A stretch of DNA of 39,933 nt from Paenibacillaceae bacterium (GTDB lineage: Bacteria; Bacillota; Bacilli; Paenibacillales; CANHGK01), in assembly GCA_947460235.1 (NCBI GenBank), contig CANHGK010000021.1, positions 1 through 39,933 on the forward strand. The letters run 5' to 3'. Made by a program: the position numbers and the translations under genes. The notes under the pieces were generated by a model. It did not search any database. It worked only from the letters and a program-made list of their open reading frames with translations, and had not been told where the DNA came from. Below are positions 24,497-33,755 of this stretch, piece after piece (position 1 is the stretch's first letter; the number at the start of each line of letters is the position of its first letter).

Positions 24497-26449
24497 ATGG
24501 CCGGCAAAAAGCAATCATCAACGAACAATTACCGCGACGAAGACATACAAGTGTTGGAAGGGTTAGTAGCGGTACGCAAACGTCCGGGTATGTACATTGG
24601 CAGTACGGGAAGTTCCGGTTTACATCATTTAATTTGGGAAATCGTTGATAATGCAGTGGATGAACATCTTGCCAAGTTTGCAACTAAAATTGATGTAACG
24701 ATTCATAAAGATCAATCGATAACAGTGACTGATAATGGGAGGGGAATTCCAACAGGGATGCACCCTTCTGGTGTGCCTACAATTCAAGTCGTGTTTACCG
24801 TACTTCACGCTGGCGGTAAGTTTGGTGGCAATGGATACAAAAAATCAGGAGGTTTGCATGGTGTTGGGGCATCAGTAACAAATGCACTCTCCGAGTGGTT
24901 GAAAGTTGCAGTACACCGTGATGGACACATCTATGAAATGCGGTTTGAATCGTGGACAGAACGCTCTGGAATTGAGCATGTTGGTGAGGCCGCGACGAAA
25001 CTCCGTAAAACCGGTCAATCACAAATGACGGGAACGACGGTTTCGTTTTTACCAGATAAAAAAGTGTTCGGTCAATTTCATATCCAGGCGGATACCGTTG
25101 CGGAGCGACTTCAAGAAATTGCATTTTTGAATGCAGGACTTACGATGACGCTTAAAGATGAACGGACTGATTTTAGTGAGTCGTATTCTTATAACGGCGG
25201 CGCCAAAGAGTTTGTTAAGTATCTAAACGAAGATAAAACGACATTGAACGATATTGTACATATTCAAGGAGAAAAAGAAGATATCGAAGTAGAAGTCGCA
25301 TTTCAGTTTCACGATGGTTTTACGGAAACGATCGCTTCATTCGTAAACACGATTCCGACGCGCGGCGGTGGAACACATGAGACGGGTTTTAAGGCCGCAT
25401 ATACACGTGTGATGAACGAATATGCACGCCGTAATGGGTTGTTGAAAGAAAAAGAAAAAAATCTTGAAGGTTCTGATTTGCGCGAAGGTATGATGTGCGT
25501 TCTGAACATTAAGATGGGCGAAGTCGAGTTCGTCGGTCAAACGAAAGATCAATTAGGCAGCTCAAATGCGCGAAGTGTTGTTGATGCGATTACGACGGAT
25601 AAGTTAACTGTTTATTTGGACGAACATCCCGATGAATCTCAAATGTTACTTAAAAAAGCAGTGCTTGCCTTTAAGGCGCGTGAAGCTGCCCGAAAAGCGC
25701 GTGAAGATGCGCGAAATGGCAAAAAAGGACGCGGCGAAGGTGCGATGTTGCACGGGAAGTTAACGCCGGCACAGTCCAAAGATGCACGTCGCAATGAATT
25801 GTTTATTGTCGAAGGAGATTCTGCGGGTGGATCGGCAAAGCAAGGACGAGATTCGCGAGTCCAGGCAATTTTGCCGCTAAAAGGGAAACCGATGAATCCA
25901 GAGAAAGCAAAACTTGGAGATATCCTTAAGAACGACGAATACCGTGCAATCATTCATTCAATAGGCGCAGGAATTGCAAATGAATTTGATGTGGAAGATT
26001 GTTTGTACAGCAAAATTATTTTGATGACCGATGCCGATATGGACGGTGCTCACATCCAAGTGTTACTACTTACATTCTTTTATCGGTATATGAAGCCGCT
26101 TATCGACGAAGGTCGTGTGTATATCGCACAACCGCCACTATACAAAATTAATTTTAAGGGCGGAAAAAATGCTGAATCGAAATATGCTTGGACGGAAGAG
26201 CAGTTGCAAGTAGCATTAAAGCAAAGTAAGAAACATGCAGAAGTACAGCGGTTTAAAGGACTTGGAGAAATGAATCCGGATCAATTGTGGGAAACGACCA
26301 TGAATCCAGAAACACGTTCGCTAATGCAAGTCATTATTGAGGATGCCGCGAAGACGGAACGTAGGGTGACAACGTTGATGGGCGATCAAGTCGACCCACG
26401 TAAACGCTGGATTATGGATCACGTCGATTTTACCGAAGTGACAGAATAA
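24497..26449 (+). CDS. parE: DNA topoisomerase IV subunit B
   Basis: 650 residues from ATG 24497, 6 bases after CGGAGG; the ATG at 24491 directly abuts the ribosome site and is less likely. GHKL ATPase motifs: EIVDNAVDEHLA, TVTDNGRGIPTGMHP and GGLHGVGASVTNALS. Toprim motifs: ELFIVEGDSAGGSAKQGRD and MTDADMDGAHI. The length and adjacency to parC, away from dnaN-recF, indicate ParE rather than GyrB. It supplies ATP-driven strand passage for chromosome decatenation. Confidence 0.95.
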   Translation: MAGKKQSSTNNYRDEDIQVLEGLVAVRKRPGMYIGSTGSSGLHHLIWEIVDNAVDEHLAKFATKIDVTIHKDQSITVTDNGRGIPTGMHPSGVPTIQVVFTVLHAGGKFGGNGYKKSGGLHGVGASVTNALSEWLKVAVHRDGHIYEMRFESWTERSGIEHVGEAATKLRKTGQSQMTGTTVSFLPDKKVFGQFHIQADTVAERLQEIAFLNAGLTMTLKDERTDFSESYSYNGGAKEFVKYLNEDKTTLNDIVHIQGEKEDIEVEVAFQFHDGFTETIASFVNTIPTRGGGTHETGFKAAYTRVMNEYARRNGLLKEKEKNLEGSDLREGMMCVLNIKMGEVEFVGQTKDQLGSSNARSVVDAITTDKLTVYLDEHPDESQMLLKKAVLAFKAREAARKAREDARNGKKGRGEGAMLHGKLTPAQSKDARRNELFIVEGDSAGGSAKQGRDSRVQAILPLKGKPMNPEKAKLGDILKNDEYRAIIHSIGAGIANEFDVEDCLYSKIILMTDADMDGAHIQVLLLTFFYRYMKPLIDEGRVYIAQPPLYKINFKGGKNAESKYAWTEEQLQVALKQSKKHAEVQRFKGLGEMNPDQLWETTMNPETRSLMQVIIEDAAKTERRVTTLMGDQVDPRKRWIMDHVDFTEVTE

Positions 26450-26484
26450 AGATTTTATCGGTTACGGAGGAAGGATGAACGGGT

Positions 26485-28947
26485 ATGCAACAATCTGATG
26501 CAAAAGAACAATTTATCCCAGCGAACTTGGAAGAAGTCGTTGGTGACCGATTTGGTAAATATTCGAAATATATCATTCAAGATCGTGCCATACCTGACGT
26601 TCGCGACGGATTAAAACCAGTCCAACGTCGGATTATGTACTCCATGTATGAGTCGGGAAATACATCCGATAAGCCATATCGTAAGTCCGCCAAAACGGTC
26701 GGGGATGTCATGGGTAATTTTCACCCACATGGTGACTCTTCGATCTATGAAGGGATGGTACGGATGGCGCAGCCATGGAAAATGGCGCACACGCTAATTG
26801 ATGGTCACGGTAACTGGGGCTCAATTGATGATGACCCGCCAGCAGCGATGCGTTATACCGAGGCACGGTTAAGTCCACTGTCACTCGAATTGCTTCGAGA
26901 TATCGACAAACGCACTGTCTCTTTCCGTGAAAATTTTGATAATACGACGCAAGAACCAACGGTATTGCCTGCGCGTTATCCGAATTTATTGGTTAACGGT
27001 GCGAGCGGGATTTCGGCAGGGTTTGCAACGGAAATTCCACCTCATAATCTTGGTGAAGTGATTGACGCGACGCTTTTATTACTCAAGAAGCCTCAAACAT
27101 CACTTGAAGAGTTAACAAAGATCGTCAAGGGTCCAGATTTCCCGACAGGTGGTATTTTAATTGGAATTGACGGCGCAATGGACGCGTATCGTACTGGAAA
27201 AGGAAAGTTAACAATTCGTGCAAAAACAGAAATTGAATCACTCAAGGTGGGTCGTCAGCAATTGGTGATTCACGAAATTCCATATCAAGTCGTCAAATCT
27301 AGATTAGTTCAGGAAATAGAATTGATCCGTTATGAACGCCGCGTAGAAGGCATCCAAGAGGTGCGAGATGAGAGCGGACGTAATGGAATGCGCATCGTCG
27401 TAGAATTCAAAAAAGATGCAGACGTGCAACACATTTTCAATTACTTGCTGAAAAAGACGAATCTTCAAGTTACTTATTCCGTTAACATGGTAGCGATTGT
27501 CAACAAAGCGCCGCGACAAATTGGGTTGAAGATTGCGTTAGAAGCATATATTGAACATCAAAAAGATGTGGTCACAAAACGTACAAAATATGACCTCGAA
27601 AAATTGCTTGATCGCATGCATGTTTTAGAAGGACTTGCGATTGCACTTGTGAATTTAGATGAATTAATCGCGTTAATTAAATCATCTAAAAACCGCGCAG
27701 ATGCTGGTGAGCGGATGATGCAACGTTTTGGTTTTACTGAACGGCAAGCAGATGCAATTTTGACATTGCAATTGTATCGCCTAACAAATTTAGAGATTGT
27801 TTCTATCCAGAAAGAACTTGATGAATCTCAAAAACGCAAAGCACAACTTCAATCCATTTTGGATAGCGATATGAAACTTATTCAAGTGATTGGCGATGAA
27901 CTTAGCGCTGTACGCAAATCGTATGCAATCAGTCGCCGTACTGCGATCGAAACAGTTGTCGAAGAAATTAAAATCGATAAAACAAAATTGATTCCTGCGG
28001 AAGATGTTTATGTTTCCGTTTCGTCATCTGGTTATGTAAAACGTAGTAGTTTGCTTTCTTTCCAACGCTCAGGTGCAACCTTGAAAGAGAGTGGTGTTCG
28101 GGAAGGGGATCAAATTCGTTCGGTTTGGCCAATGAATACACTAGACGTACTTCTTGTATTCACGAATCGAGGAAATTATTTTGCGGTTCCGATTCATTCA
28201 CTTCCAGATGCAAAATGGAAAGAACCTGGCACACCGATCGTCAATCTAATTTCTCTTGCCAAGGAAGAGCGTATTGTCCAATATGTTCCGATTCGAGCAA
28301 TTGAAGTCGCCGAAAAACAAATGCAACTTATGTTCATTACTTCTGGTGGACAAGTTAAACGAACAAATATTCAAGAATACGAAACGCAGCGAACAAATCC
28401 AATCGTTGCGATCAAATTATCTGATACGGATCAATTGGTGATGGTCAGTCCAATTAGGCCGCTCGAATCATCTCAGCAATTGTTGATGGTAAGCAGCACC
28501 GGTATGGTTATTCGTTTTGCAGAATCGGAAGTCAGTGAAATGGGCCGTGTTGCTGGCGGGGTTCGTGGTATCGCGCTAAAGGATCAAGATACGATCATTT
28601 TTGCGGATCGTATCGACGGGGATGAAGGAGAATTATTGTTCTTGACGGATGAAGCCTTTGTCAAAACATCTTTGTTATCTGATTTCCCACCGCAAGGTCG
28701 TGCCGGAAAAGGACTTGTTGCAATGAAATGGCAAGTTGATTTGTTATCTGGGTCTAATGGCAATCGGATCGTTCAAGCATTTTTTGTCAAACAACCTTAT
28801 AATGTGCAGGCAATCAGTGAAAAAGGTGCAATTGTAGTGTTTTCGACCGAACGTGCTCAAATCGATCCGCGCGTAGCCCCAGGGCAAAAGTTGAAAGATT
28901 GGCCGTCAAAAGAAAAAGTGATCGATGCCTATCGCTTAATGTTTTAA
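26485..28947 (+). CDS. parC: DNA topoisomerase IV subunit A
   Basis: 820 residues; ATG with AAGGA 9 bases upstream. The DNA-cleaving tyrosine is Tyr124 in [11 protein letters not shown]. The quinolone-determining stretch [15 protein letters not shown] keeps Ser85 and Glu89, the positions equivalent to Ser80/Glu84 of S. aureus GrlA, so no classic resistance change is visible. The C-terminal beta-pinwheel has degenerate blades ([25 protein letters not shown]) and no QRRGGRG GyrA box, supporting ParC. Partner of ParE, 35 bases upstream. A strong hairpin ends the unit. Confidence 0.95.
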   Translation: MQQSDAKEQFIPANLEEVVGDRFGKYSKYIIQDRAIPDVRDGLKPVQRRIMYSMYESGNTSDKPYRKSAKTVGDVMGNFHPHGDSSIYEGMVRMAQPWKMAHTLIDGHGNWGSIDDDPPAAMRYTEARLSPLSLELLRDIDKRTVSFRENFDNTTQEPTVLPARYPNLLVNGASGISAGFATEIPPHNLGEVIDATLLLLKKPQTSLEELTKIVKGPDFPTGGILIGIDGAMDAYRTGKGKLTIRAKTEIESLKVGRQQLVIHEIPYQVVKSRLVQEIELIRYERRVEGIQEVRDESGRNGMRIVVEFKKDADVQHIFNYLLKKTNLQVTYSVNMVAIVNKAPRQIGLKIALEAYIEHQKDVVTKRTKYDLEKLLDRMHVLEGLAIALVNLDELIALIKSSKNRADAGERMMQRFGFTERQADAILTLQLYRLTNLEIVSIQKELDESQKRKAQLQSILDSDMKLIQVIGDELSAVRKSYAISRRTAIETVVEEIKIDKTKLIPAEDVYVSVSSSGYVKRSSLLSFQRSGATLKESGVREGDQIRSVWPMNTLDVLLVFTNRGNYFAVPIHSLPDAKWKEPGTPIVNLISLAKEERIVQYVPIRAIEVAEKQMQLMFITSGGQVKRTNIQEYETQRTNPIVAIKLSDTDQLVMVSPIRPLESSQQLLMVSSTGMVIRFAESEVSEMGRVAGGVRGIALKDQDTIIFADRIDGDEGELLFLTDEAFVKTSLLSDFPPQGRAGKGLVAMKWQVDLLSGSNGNRIVQAFFVKQPYNVQAISEKGAIVVFSTERAQIDPRVAPGQKLKDWPSKEKVIDAYRLMF

Positions 28948-28951
28948 AAAT

Positions 28952-29014
28952 AAAAAACGGATGATTACATTTGGAGTACGCGACGTACGATTCCAATGTA
29001 ATATCCGTTTTTTT
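28952..29014. terminator. Long two-way terminator between parC and the redoxin gene
   Basis: Three stacked stem segments: AAAAAACGGAT (28952-28962) with ATCCGTTTTTT (29003-29013), ATTACATTTGGA (28964-28975) with TCCAATGTAAT (28992-29002), and GTACG (28976-28980) with CGTAC (28984-28988). The loop is three bases, with only small bulges. A-runs and T-runs flank both sides, suiting the convergent genes on either strand. Confidence 0.9.
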
Positions 29015-29020
29015 GTTAAC

Positions 29021-29578
29021 TTATGCTTTCCACTTGATATTGCAACCGAGGCTTGCACGTTGTTCTTTGGAAACGGCAAGTCCGCTTAACAATGCATCAA
29101 GTGCAGCGCGTATATCCTTGCCCGTCACAGGAATTTCATTTCCAGGTCGTGAATCGTCTAGTTGACCGCGATATGCAAGCTTATTTGCATCGTCATAAAT
29201 AAAGAAGTCAGGTGTGCATGCCGCATCATATGATTTGGCAACATCTTGCGATTCATCATATAAATATGGGAATGCAAGATTAGTCTGTTCGGCAAGGATT
29301 TTCATTTCTTCTGGTGAATCTGCTGGATATTGCACTGCGTCATTGGAACTGATCGCAATGATTGAAATTCCTTTTGCGGTGTATTCATTGCCAAGTGAAA
29401 CGAGTTCATCCCAAACATGTTTCACAAACGGGCAATGATTACAGATAAACATAATAAGTGTTGCTTTTGGCGTGGTTTGCTCAGGAAACACAAATGTGTT
29501 GCCGCTTCGTACGTCTGGCAATGAAAATGCGGGGGCAGTCGTACCAAGTTGTACCATCGTTGATGGTGTGCGTGCCAT
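29021..29578 (-). CDS. Thioredoxin-fold redoxin (AhpC/TSA family)
   Basis: 185 residues from ATG 29578 with AAGGAG upstream; the longer reading to 29665 would pass through the ribosome site and the regulatory palindrome. Begins MARTPSTMVQLGTTAPAFSL. The redox motif CNHC lies in FICNHCPFVKHVWDEL, followed by ISIIAISSNDAVQYPADSPE and CTPDFFIYD (the conserved cis-Pro region). This is the redoxin group often annotated as thioredoxin family protein. No signal peptide, so cytoplasmic. Probable thiol reductase or peroxidase; the substrate is unknown. Stands alone on the minus strand with a divergent neighbour and a palindromic candidate operator. Confidence 0.9.
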   Translation of the reverse strand: MARTPSTMVQLGTTAPAFSLPDVRSGNTFVFPEQTTPKATLIMFICNHCPFVKHVWDELVSLGNEYTAKGISIIAISSNDAVQYPADSPEEMKILAEQTNLAFPYLYDESQDVAKSYDAACTPDFFIYDDANKLAYRGQLDDSRPGNEIPVTGKDIRAALDALLSGLAVSKEQRASLGCNIKWKA

Positions 29579-29602
29579 GAAATTCAACTCCTTAATTTTG
29601 AT

Positions 29603-29634
29603 GTACCTTAAGGGTACTATATAAATACAGTACC
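29603..29634. promoter_or_regulatory. Overlapping GTACC palindromes upstream of the redoxin gene
   Basis: A 22-bp inverted repeat (29613-29634) has arms GGTACT and AGTACC and near-symmetric TAT/ATA inside; only one of the paired arm positions and the two central bases break symmetry. A second inverted repeat, GTACC-TTAAG-GGTAC (29603-29617), overlaps it, giving three GTACC-type half-sites. It lies 25-56 bases upstream of the redoxin start, where its promoter should be, and could also affect the divergent gene. The form recalls operators of thiol-sensing MarR/DUF24-type repressors such as YodB; the binding protein is not identified. Confidence 0.55.
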
Positions 29635-29720
29635 TCTCAAGTTCTGTTATTTGTAGTATGCTCAACTAGCCAAATCAACAACATGGCTCACACACAAAAA
29701 CAAAGAGAGGAGGTACGGAG

Positions 29721-30197
29721 TTGAACGACAATATTCCAGAAATAACGGTTACTACATTCGAGTCGTGTATCGTTATTCGTTACGCTTACGAACAATGGAC
29801 TTCTGCGATGGAACGCGATGGATTTATGCGTGCCGAGCAGCTATCCACAAGCAATCACCGAGGACTCGTTATTCCTTACGATTCTCGCACACTAACTGGT
29901 GTAGATGAAGAACGATGGTCATTGTTGAGATATGATTTTCGGATGCATCCTAGCCGATTAATCGATCGTTTGCCACTTCACATTCGCAAATCATCTGAAC
30001 TTCCGTTTGTGTACATCACACGTAGGCCTGAACCAGCATTTTTGGAAGATCCGATCGATGAAGAATTGATCGAAGCGATCGCGAAAAGTGGAAATTTTGA
30101 TTGGATCCTAGTACATCATAGAAAAGGAGGCGCTAACGTTCATGAGCACGCAATGGATCAGTCACTACATGACGGAACGGTATCCTTGGTTATGTGA
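29721..30197 (+). CDS. Uncharacterised 158-residue protein, first gene of the Tad-like locus
   Basis: TTG start with AGAGGAGGT 7 bases upstream, a good translation start. Soluble, no signal or membrane segment. Slightly acidic, with a possible beta-strand/loop ending FDWILVHHRKGG. Its last 18 codons overlap the start of the tadA-like gene by 56 bases, and its coding sequence contains that gene's ribosome site. This suggests translational coupling and perhaps a tail gained by loss of an earlier stop. I do not recognise the family. By position it could be an accessory or localisation factor for the ATPase, but no P-loop is seen, so it is not a standard TadZ. Confidence 0.75.
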   Translation: MNDNIPEITVTTFESCIVIRYAYEQWTSAMERDGFMRAEQLSTSNHRGLVIPYDSRTLTGVDEERWSLLRYDFRMHPSRLIDRLPLHIRKSSELPFVYITRRPEPAFLEDPIDEELIEAIAKSGNFDWILVHHRKGGANVHEHAMDQSLHDGTVSLVM

Positions 30198-31107
30198 AAT
30201 GTTAAAGGATCCTGATGTTAGTGACATTTGGATTAATGGTCCAACTTCAATTTATGCTGAACGAGCCGGTCAAATCGTAGCATGTTCTGAACCTGGAGTT
30301 ACTGTGCAAGCATTAAACGATTTAGCGTATACGCTCGCCGCAAATGCGAATCGTCCGATGAGTGTGCGCGACCCAGTGCTTGAGACAACGTGGACTGACC
30401 ATGCGCGCGTGCAAGCCGTGATCCCTCCACTTGCGAAAGATCACGCGGTGTTTGCATTTCGTAAACCTCGATTTTCAAATGTCACATTACATGATTTGGT
30501 TGCACAAGGAATGTGCAGCGAACCGTTGGCTGAATTTCTTCGACAATCCGTAAAAGAACGCCGAACGATCGTCGTCTGTGGATCTACGGGGTCAGGTAAA
30601 ACGACGGTTATGCAGGCATTACTTCGCGAGGTAAACGATGTAGAGCGTGTCATTGTCCTAGAAGATACAGCCGAACTTGAATTGCCAGAACATTTACAAG
30701 GGGTAAACCTACTTAGTAAACCTTCGCGAGATGATGAACCTGCAATTGAATTGGCAGATTTGGTGCGCGTAGCTTTACGAATGCGACCAGATCGGATTGT
30801 CATTGGTGAAGTTCGAGGGAGAGAAGCGTTCGGGATGGTACAGGCATTAAATACTGGACACGCTGGCGGGATAACGAGTCTGCATGCCAATTCATGTTTG
30901 GATGCGCTACTGAGACTTGAAACGTTACTTATGTTAACCGAAGGATTAACACCAAGTTTTTCACGTAAATTGTTGCAACGGGCGATGGACATATTCGTAT
31001 TTGTGGAACGTTTACCAACTGGTATTCGGAGGATCGCAGATGTTACCGTTCTTCCAAATGTTAAAGATTCAAGATATTCCCTTCAATCGTGGAACGAACC
31101 GAATTGA
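30142..31107 (+). CDS. tadA: CpaF/TadA-type secretion ATPase
   Basis: 321 residues; AAAGGAGG upstream of ATG. Secretion-ATPase motifs in order: N-terminal VSDIWINGPTSIYAERAGQI, Walker A GSTGSGKT (147-154, Lys153), Asp box VIVLEDTAELELP, Walker B RIVIGEVRGREAF and His box AGGITSLHAN. Shorter than many CpaF proteins (about 400-450 residues) because the long N-terminal part is missing. It should power assembly of a Tad/Flp-like pilus from the membrane's inner face. It is followed, with a 68-base overlap, by the platform protein gene. Confidence 0.93.
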   Translation: MSTQWISHYMTERYPWLCEMLKDPDVSDIWINGPTSIYAERAGQIVACSEPGVTVQALNDLAYTLAANANRPMSVRDPVLETTWTDHARVQAVIPPLAKDHAVFAFRKPRFSNVTLHDLVAQGMCSEPLAEFLRQSVKERRTIVVCGSTGSGKTTVMQALLREVNDVERVIVLEDTAELELPEHLQGVNLLSKPSRDDEPAIELADLVRVALRMRPDRIVIGEVRGREAFGMVQALNTGHAGGITSLHANSCLDALLRLETLLMLTEGLTPSFSRKLLQRAMDIFVFVERLPTGIRRIADVTVLPNVKDSRYSLQSWNEPN

Positions 31108-32308
31108 CCGTTATCCATGGCAAAGTTCATTTGTTCAATCTTCGTCGATAATAATTTGTTGTTCGATTGCACTAAGTCTTGCGGGTTGGTGGAGCTTCCG
31201 CTCTTATCAGGGTGCCTTGGCAGGGATGATGATGAGTTTCATCGCCGCGACCATGTATAGGAAGTATCGTCGGCTCCATCTGTTACAACGATGTAATGAA
31301 ACTGCTTTTCAATGGTTAAGTCAATGGTCTGACCGGTATTCAAACCGAGCGTGGAGTGATTTGCATACGATCCAACATATCTTTGAACATGAATCAACCG
31401 ATCGATGGATGAACTATACCATGGTGCGAATGAAACTACTTTTTAATAATGGTAAAGATTGGGACACGATATGGTCTGTATTTAAGGAACATTTTCCATT
31501 TCAAGACATCCATGACTGGATCGAAGCTTGGTTTCATGCAAGGACTCTTGGAACGTCAACACGAATTCAAGATATGACTTCCCAAATCGGATTTCGTATG
31601 ACTGCACAAGAAACGATACGTAGGTTACTATTAAAATCGACGGTTGAATTAATTGTATTGCTTTGTGTTCCTTATGTGTTTTTAATCTTGTATGAATCAA
31701 TCGTCCCTCAGTATGTACAACCTCTTTTTTACACTGCAACTGGTCATCTGTTAATGGCCACCACCTGGATTTTCAGCTTTCTAACGGTTGGTTTTTTAAC
31801 TCAGGGCCAATCCCACTATGAATTATTCCTACCAATTCAAGTCAAATTCCCTCAGCAAAAAAAATGGCAACGTTTCGTTCGTTTCTTCCGTTCAATTTCC
31901 CCAAAATTGTTCAAAAACGTTGCTTCTAATCCTAAAATAGATCGATTGGTATGGCGATCCTCCGAAATTACGACAAAACTCGCCAGCGGTATGCCTTGGA
32001 TGCAAATTTTCCCGCAACAAGGTGTTGTTCCATCACTCACTCCCCATGATGATTGGAGCAATGACCCGTGGTGTCAACTTATTTGGCATGACTGGCGGCA
32101 GTTTGTCCAAAGTGGCGATACAAAACTACTCGCGAACACGCACCGAAATATTCAATCCAAAATAAAACAGTTACTACATCAATCAGAACGGGAGGCGATG
32201 AAACGACAATTGCTCATGATGATCCCGGCCTTACTTTGGCTACTTTGGCTTTGTGTGCTACTCGCGTTCCCGTCCTGGTTACAAATCCAACAAACGTGGA
32301 GGTCATAA
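31040..32308 (+). CDS. Tad-like inner-membrane platform protein (TadB/TadC-like)
   Basis: 422 residues from ATG 31040, which has CGGAGGATC 4-8 bases upstream, inside the end of tadA. Hydrophobic segments: about 37-70 (two spans), 203-255 (two spans) and 390-410. The first half has the TadB pattern of paired N-terminal spans, a helical cytoplasmic T2SSF-like region, then paired spans. The second half is another cytoplasmic helical region closed by one C-terminal span (RQLLMMIPALLWLLWL), like the end of TadC. Sequence identity to known TadB/C is not obvious to me; the call rests on topology and position directly after the ATPase. Unusually Trp-rich. Confidence 0.7.
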   Translation: MLPFFQMLKIQDIPFNRGTNRIDRYPWQSSFVQSSSIIICCSIALSLAGWWSFRSYQGALAGMMMSFIAATMYRKYRRLHLLQRCNETAFQWLSQWSDRYSNRAWSDLHTIQHIFEHESTDRWMNYTMVRMKLLFNNGKDWDTIWSVFKEHFPFQDIHDWIEAWFHARTLGTSTRIQDMTSQIGFRMTAQETIRRLLLKSTVELIVLLCVPYVFLILYESIVPQYVQPLFYTATGHLLMATTWIFSFLTVGFLTQGQSHYELFLPIQVKFPQQKKWQRFVRFFRSISPKLFKNVASNPKIDRLVWRSSEITTKLASGMPWMQIFPQQGVVPSLTPHDDWSNDPWCQLIWHDWRQFVQSGDTKLLANTHRNIQSKIKQLLHQSEREAMKRQLLMMIPALLWLLWLCVLLAFPSWLQIQQTWRS

Positions 32309-32315
32309 CCTTAAA

Positions 32316-32522
32316 ATGAAAAAATATTTACAAAAAATGATAGCTCGTTTCCTTACTGAACAGAAGGGTGTAGGAACGTTAGAATTTTTAATGATATTGA
32401 CCGTTCTCATTTCGATCGCCGTAGTATTTCGTCAGTGGTTATTTTCGTGGATTGGTGATGTGTTAACGCATGTATCTCCGATGACATCTCCAAGTGTTTC
32501 TGTTCTACCAACGCCGAAATAA
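32316..32522 (+). CDS. Flp-like small prepilin
   Basis: 68 residues; ATG 12 bases after GTGGAGGT. Prepilin signature: a basic 18-residue leader ending EQKG, then VGTLEFLMILTVLISIAVVF. A glycine at -1, Glu at +5 (Glu23) and an aromatic at +6 are the pattern of Flp/class III prepilins. The mature protein would be about 50 residues: one hydrophobic helix plus a short Ser/Pro tail. It is likely the main pilus subunit. Absent from the longest-frame view because an in-frame upstream extension runs into the platform gene. Confidence 0.8.
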   Translation: MKKYLQKMIARFLTEQKGVGTLEFLMILTVLISIAVVFRQWLFSWIGDVLTHVSPMTSPSVSVLPTPK

Positions 32523-32532
32523 AGCAAGCAAT

Positions 32533-33090
32533 TTGTCCGGTCGGCAACGAGGCATGTGGTCACTTGAACTTGTACTTTTGCTACCGTTACTGACCGGCAT
32601 TTTGTTTTGGGTTGTTCAAGAAATACGGGTTGACCTTACGAAATGGGGCGGTGTATTTGAAGAAATGAAGCAATTTAGAGAAGTTTTCGTTTGTGATCCG
32701 ATCGGTAGTACTACACGATTCCAATATCCATCTCATGATGCGGTTCTTGATGAGATGCTTAAACGATGGCACGCCAAAACGATCGTGATGATGGTACCTG
32801 GTACTGACCGGCGTAGAGTGATTGATGCGTGGGATGGAAAAGTTGCACATCAAATTTATTTTGGAGAAAAAACGTACAATGCGGACGTTCGTGGTCAATT
32901 AGAAAAAGACAAAGTATTAATACAAAATCATATGGTCAGGCACGTGATTTGGCATTTTTTCGCAAGTATGAAAAGCGCTAGTTTTGGGCCAAATGATGAA
33001 CTTCGTAACGAACTGGTTCGCTCGGGGGTTGGGTGGATGATTTATCCACTACCAAATCAAGCAACACCAGGACCATGTATTTCGCCATGA
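32533..33090 (+). CDS. TadE-like pseudopilin
   Basis: 185 residues if started at TTG 32533; an alternative GTG at 32494 would overlap the pilin gene by 29 bases. Neither has a good ribosome site, so the start is uncertain. TTG is preferred because it gives a 7-residue leader, SGRQRG, similar to the short leaders of the next two proteins. Cleavage after G leaves MWSLELVLLLPLLTGILFWV, with Glu at +5. One membrane helix, then a roughly 150-residue extracytoplasmic domain with a single Cys near the front (VFVCDP) and another near the end. Minor pilin or TadE role inferred. The stop overlaps the next ATG (ATGA). Confidence 0.65.
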   Translation: MSGRQRGMWSLELVLLLPLLTGILFWVVQEIRVDLTKWGGVFEEMKQFREVFVCDPIGSTTRFQYPSHDAVLDEMLKRWHAKTIVMMVPGTDRRRVIDAWDGKVAHQIYFGEKTYNADVRGQLEKDKVLIQNHMVRHVIWHFFASMKSASFGPNDELRNELVRSGVGWMIYPLPNQATPGPCISP

Positions 33091-33755
33091 TCAAGGAACA
33101 AGGAAGTGTTAGCGTACTTTTTATGCTCATCATTAGCGCGTTGTTGGTTGTGCTCACCTCGCTAACGTTTTATGCACAACGTTCAGGTAAGTTTTTTGTA
33201 AGTCAAACGAACCGAAATTTATTACAAATTGATTCGATGCAGCACTGCGACAGTCGTCTTATTTCAGTAAACCTATGTGCATGGGAGTTAGACTCGAACG
33301 TACAATCATTGATCGTACAGTCGATGCCTTTATCACTTCCTGATGTTTTTTTGATGAGGGTGAAATCGACTATGAGTGAAGCGCAATCTATAAATCTTGA
33401 GAATATAATTCTGAAATTAGAACCACTAATACCAATGACGTTCACGTTTCCACAAATTATTTCAAATGCTCAATTGATTTGGTTCTTTTCTGAAACACCG
33501 ATTGGAGATGTATTCATTGATCCTATTGCTTCGGGGATAATAGATGCACTAAATGTTCAAAATTATCATTTGAATTTAGCAAAATTTTCAGCGATTACAA
33601 GTGTTAGCACGGACGACTGCAAAAGATTTAGTATAGCGGCAACATTTTCAGAACACCCCTTGCAACTTATTGAAATCATACAAAAGAAAGTAGAATCATT
33701 TTGTGCGTGCGACTTGCGTACGATGATGTCAGAAACTAGGGTGAGTGCGGATTGA
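33087..33755 (+). CDS. TadG-like membrane protein with short prepilin-type leader
   Basis: 222 residues from ATG 33087, coupled by ATGA to the previous stop; in-frame ATGs at 33075 and 33033 are alternatives. Begins MIKEQGSVSVLFMLIISALL. The GSVxVLF motif is the usual TadG-type beginning, and it lacks Glu at +5. One membrane helix (about 8-30) is followed by a roughly 190-residue external domain with several Cys (HCDSR, NLCAW, DDCKR, FCACD). Domain otherwise unrecognised. The stop overlaps the next TTG start. Confidence 0.65.
   Translation: MIKEQGSVSVLFMLIISALLVVLTSLTFYAQRSGKFFVSQTNRNLLQIDSMQHCDSRLISVNLCAWELDSNVQSLIVQSMPLSLPDVFLMRVKSTMSEAQSINLENIILKLEPLIPMTFTFPQIISNAQLIWFFSETPIGDVFIDPIASGIIDALNVQNYHLNLAKFSAITSVSTDDCKRFSIAATFSEHPLQLIEIIQKKVESFCACDLRTMMSETRVSAD

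Noticed and set aside
26737-26751. Possible quinolone-resistance change in ParC
   Set aside because: The key Ser85 and Glu89 are the ordinary susceptible residues.
30441-30992. 183-codon minus-strand frame opposite tadA
   Set aside because: Antisense to a conserved ATPase, with no start signals.
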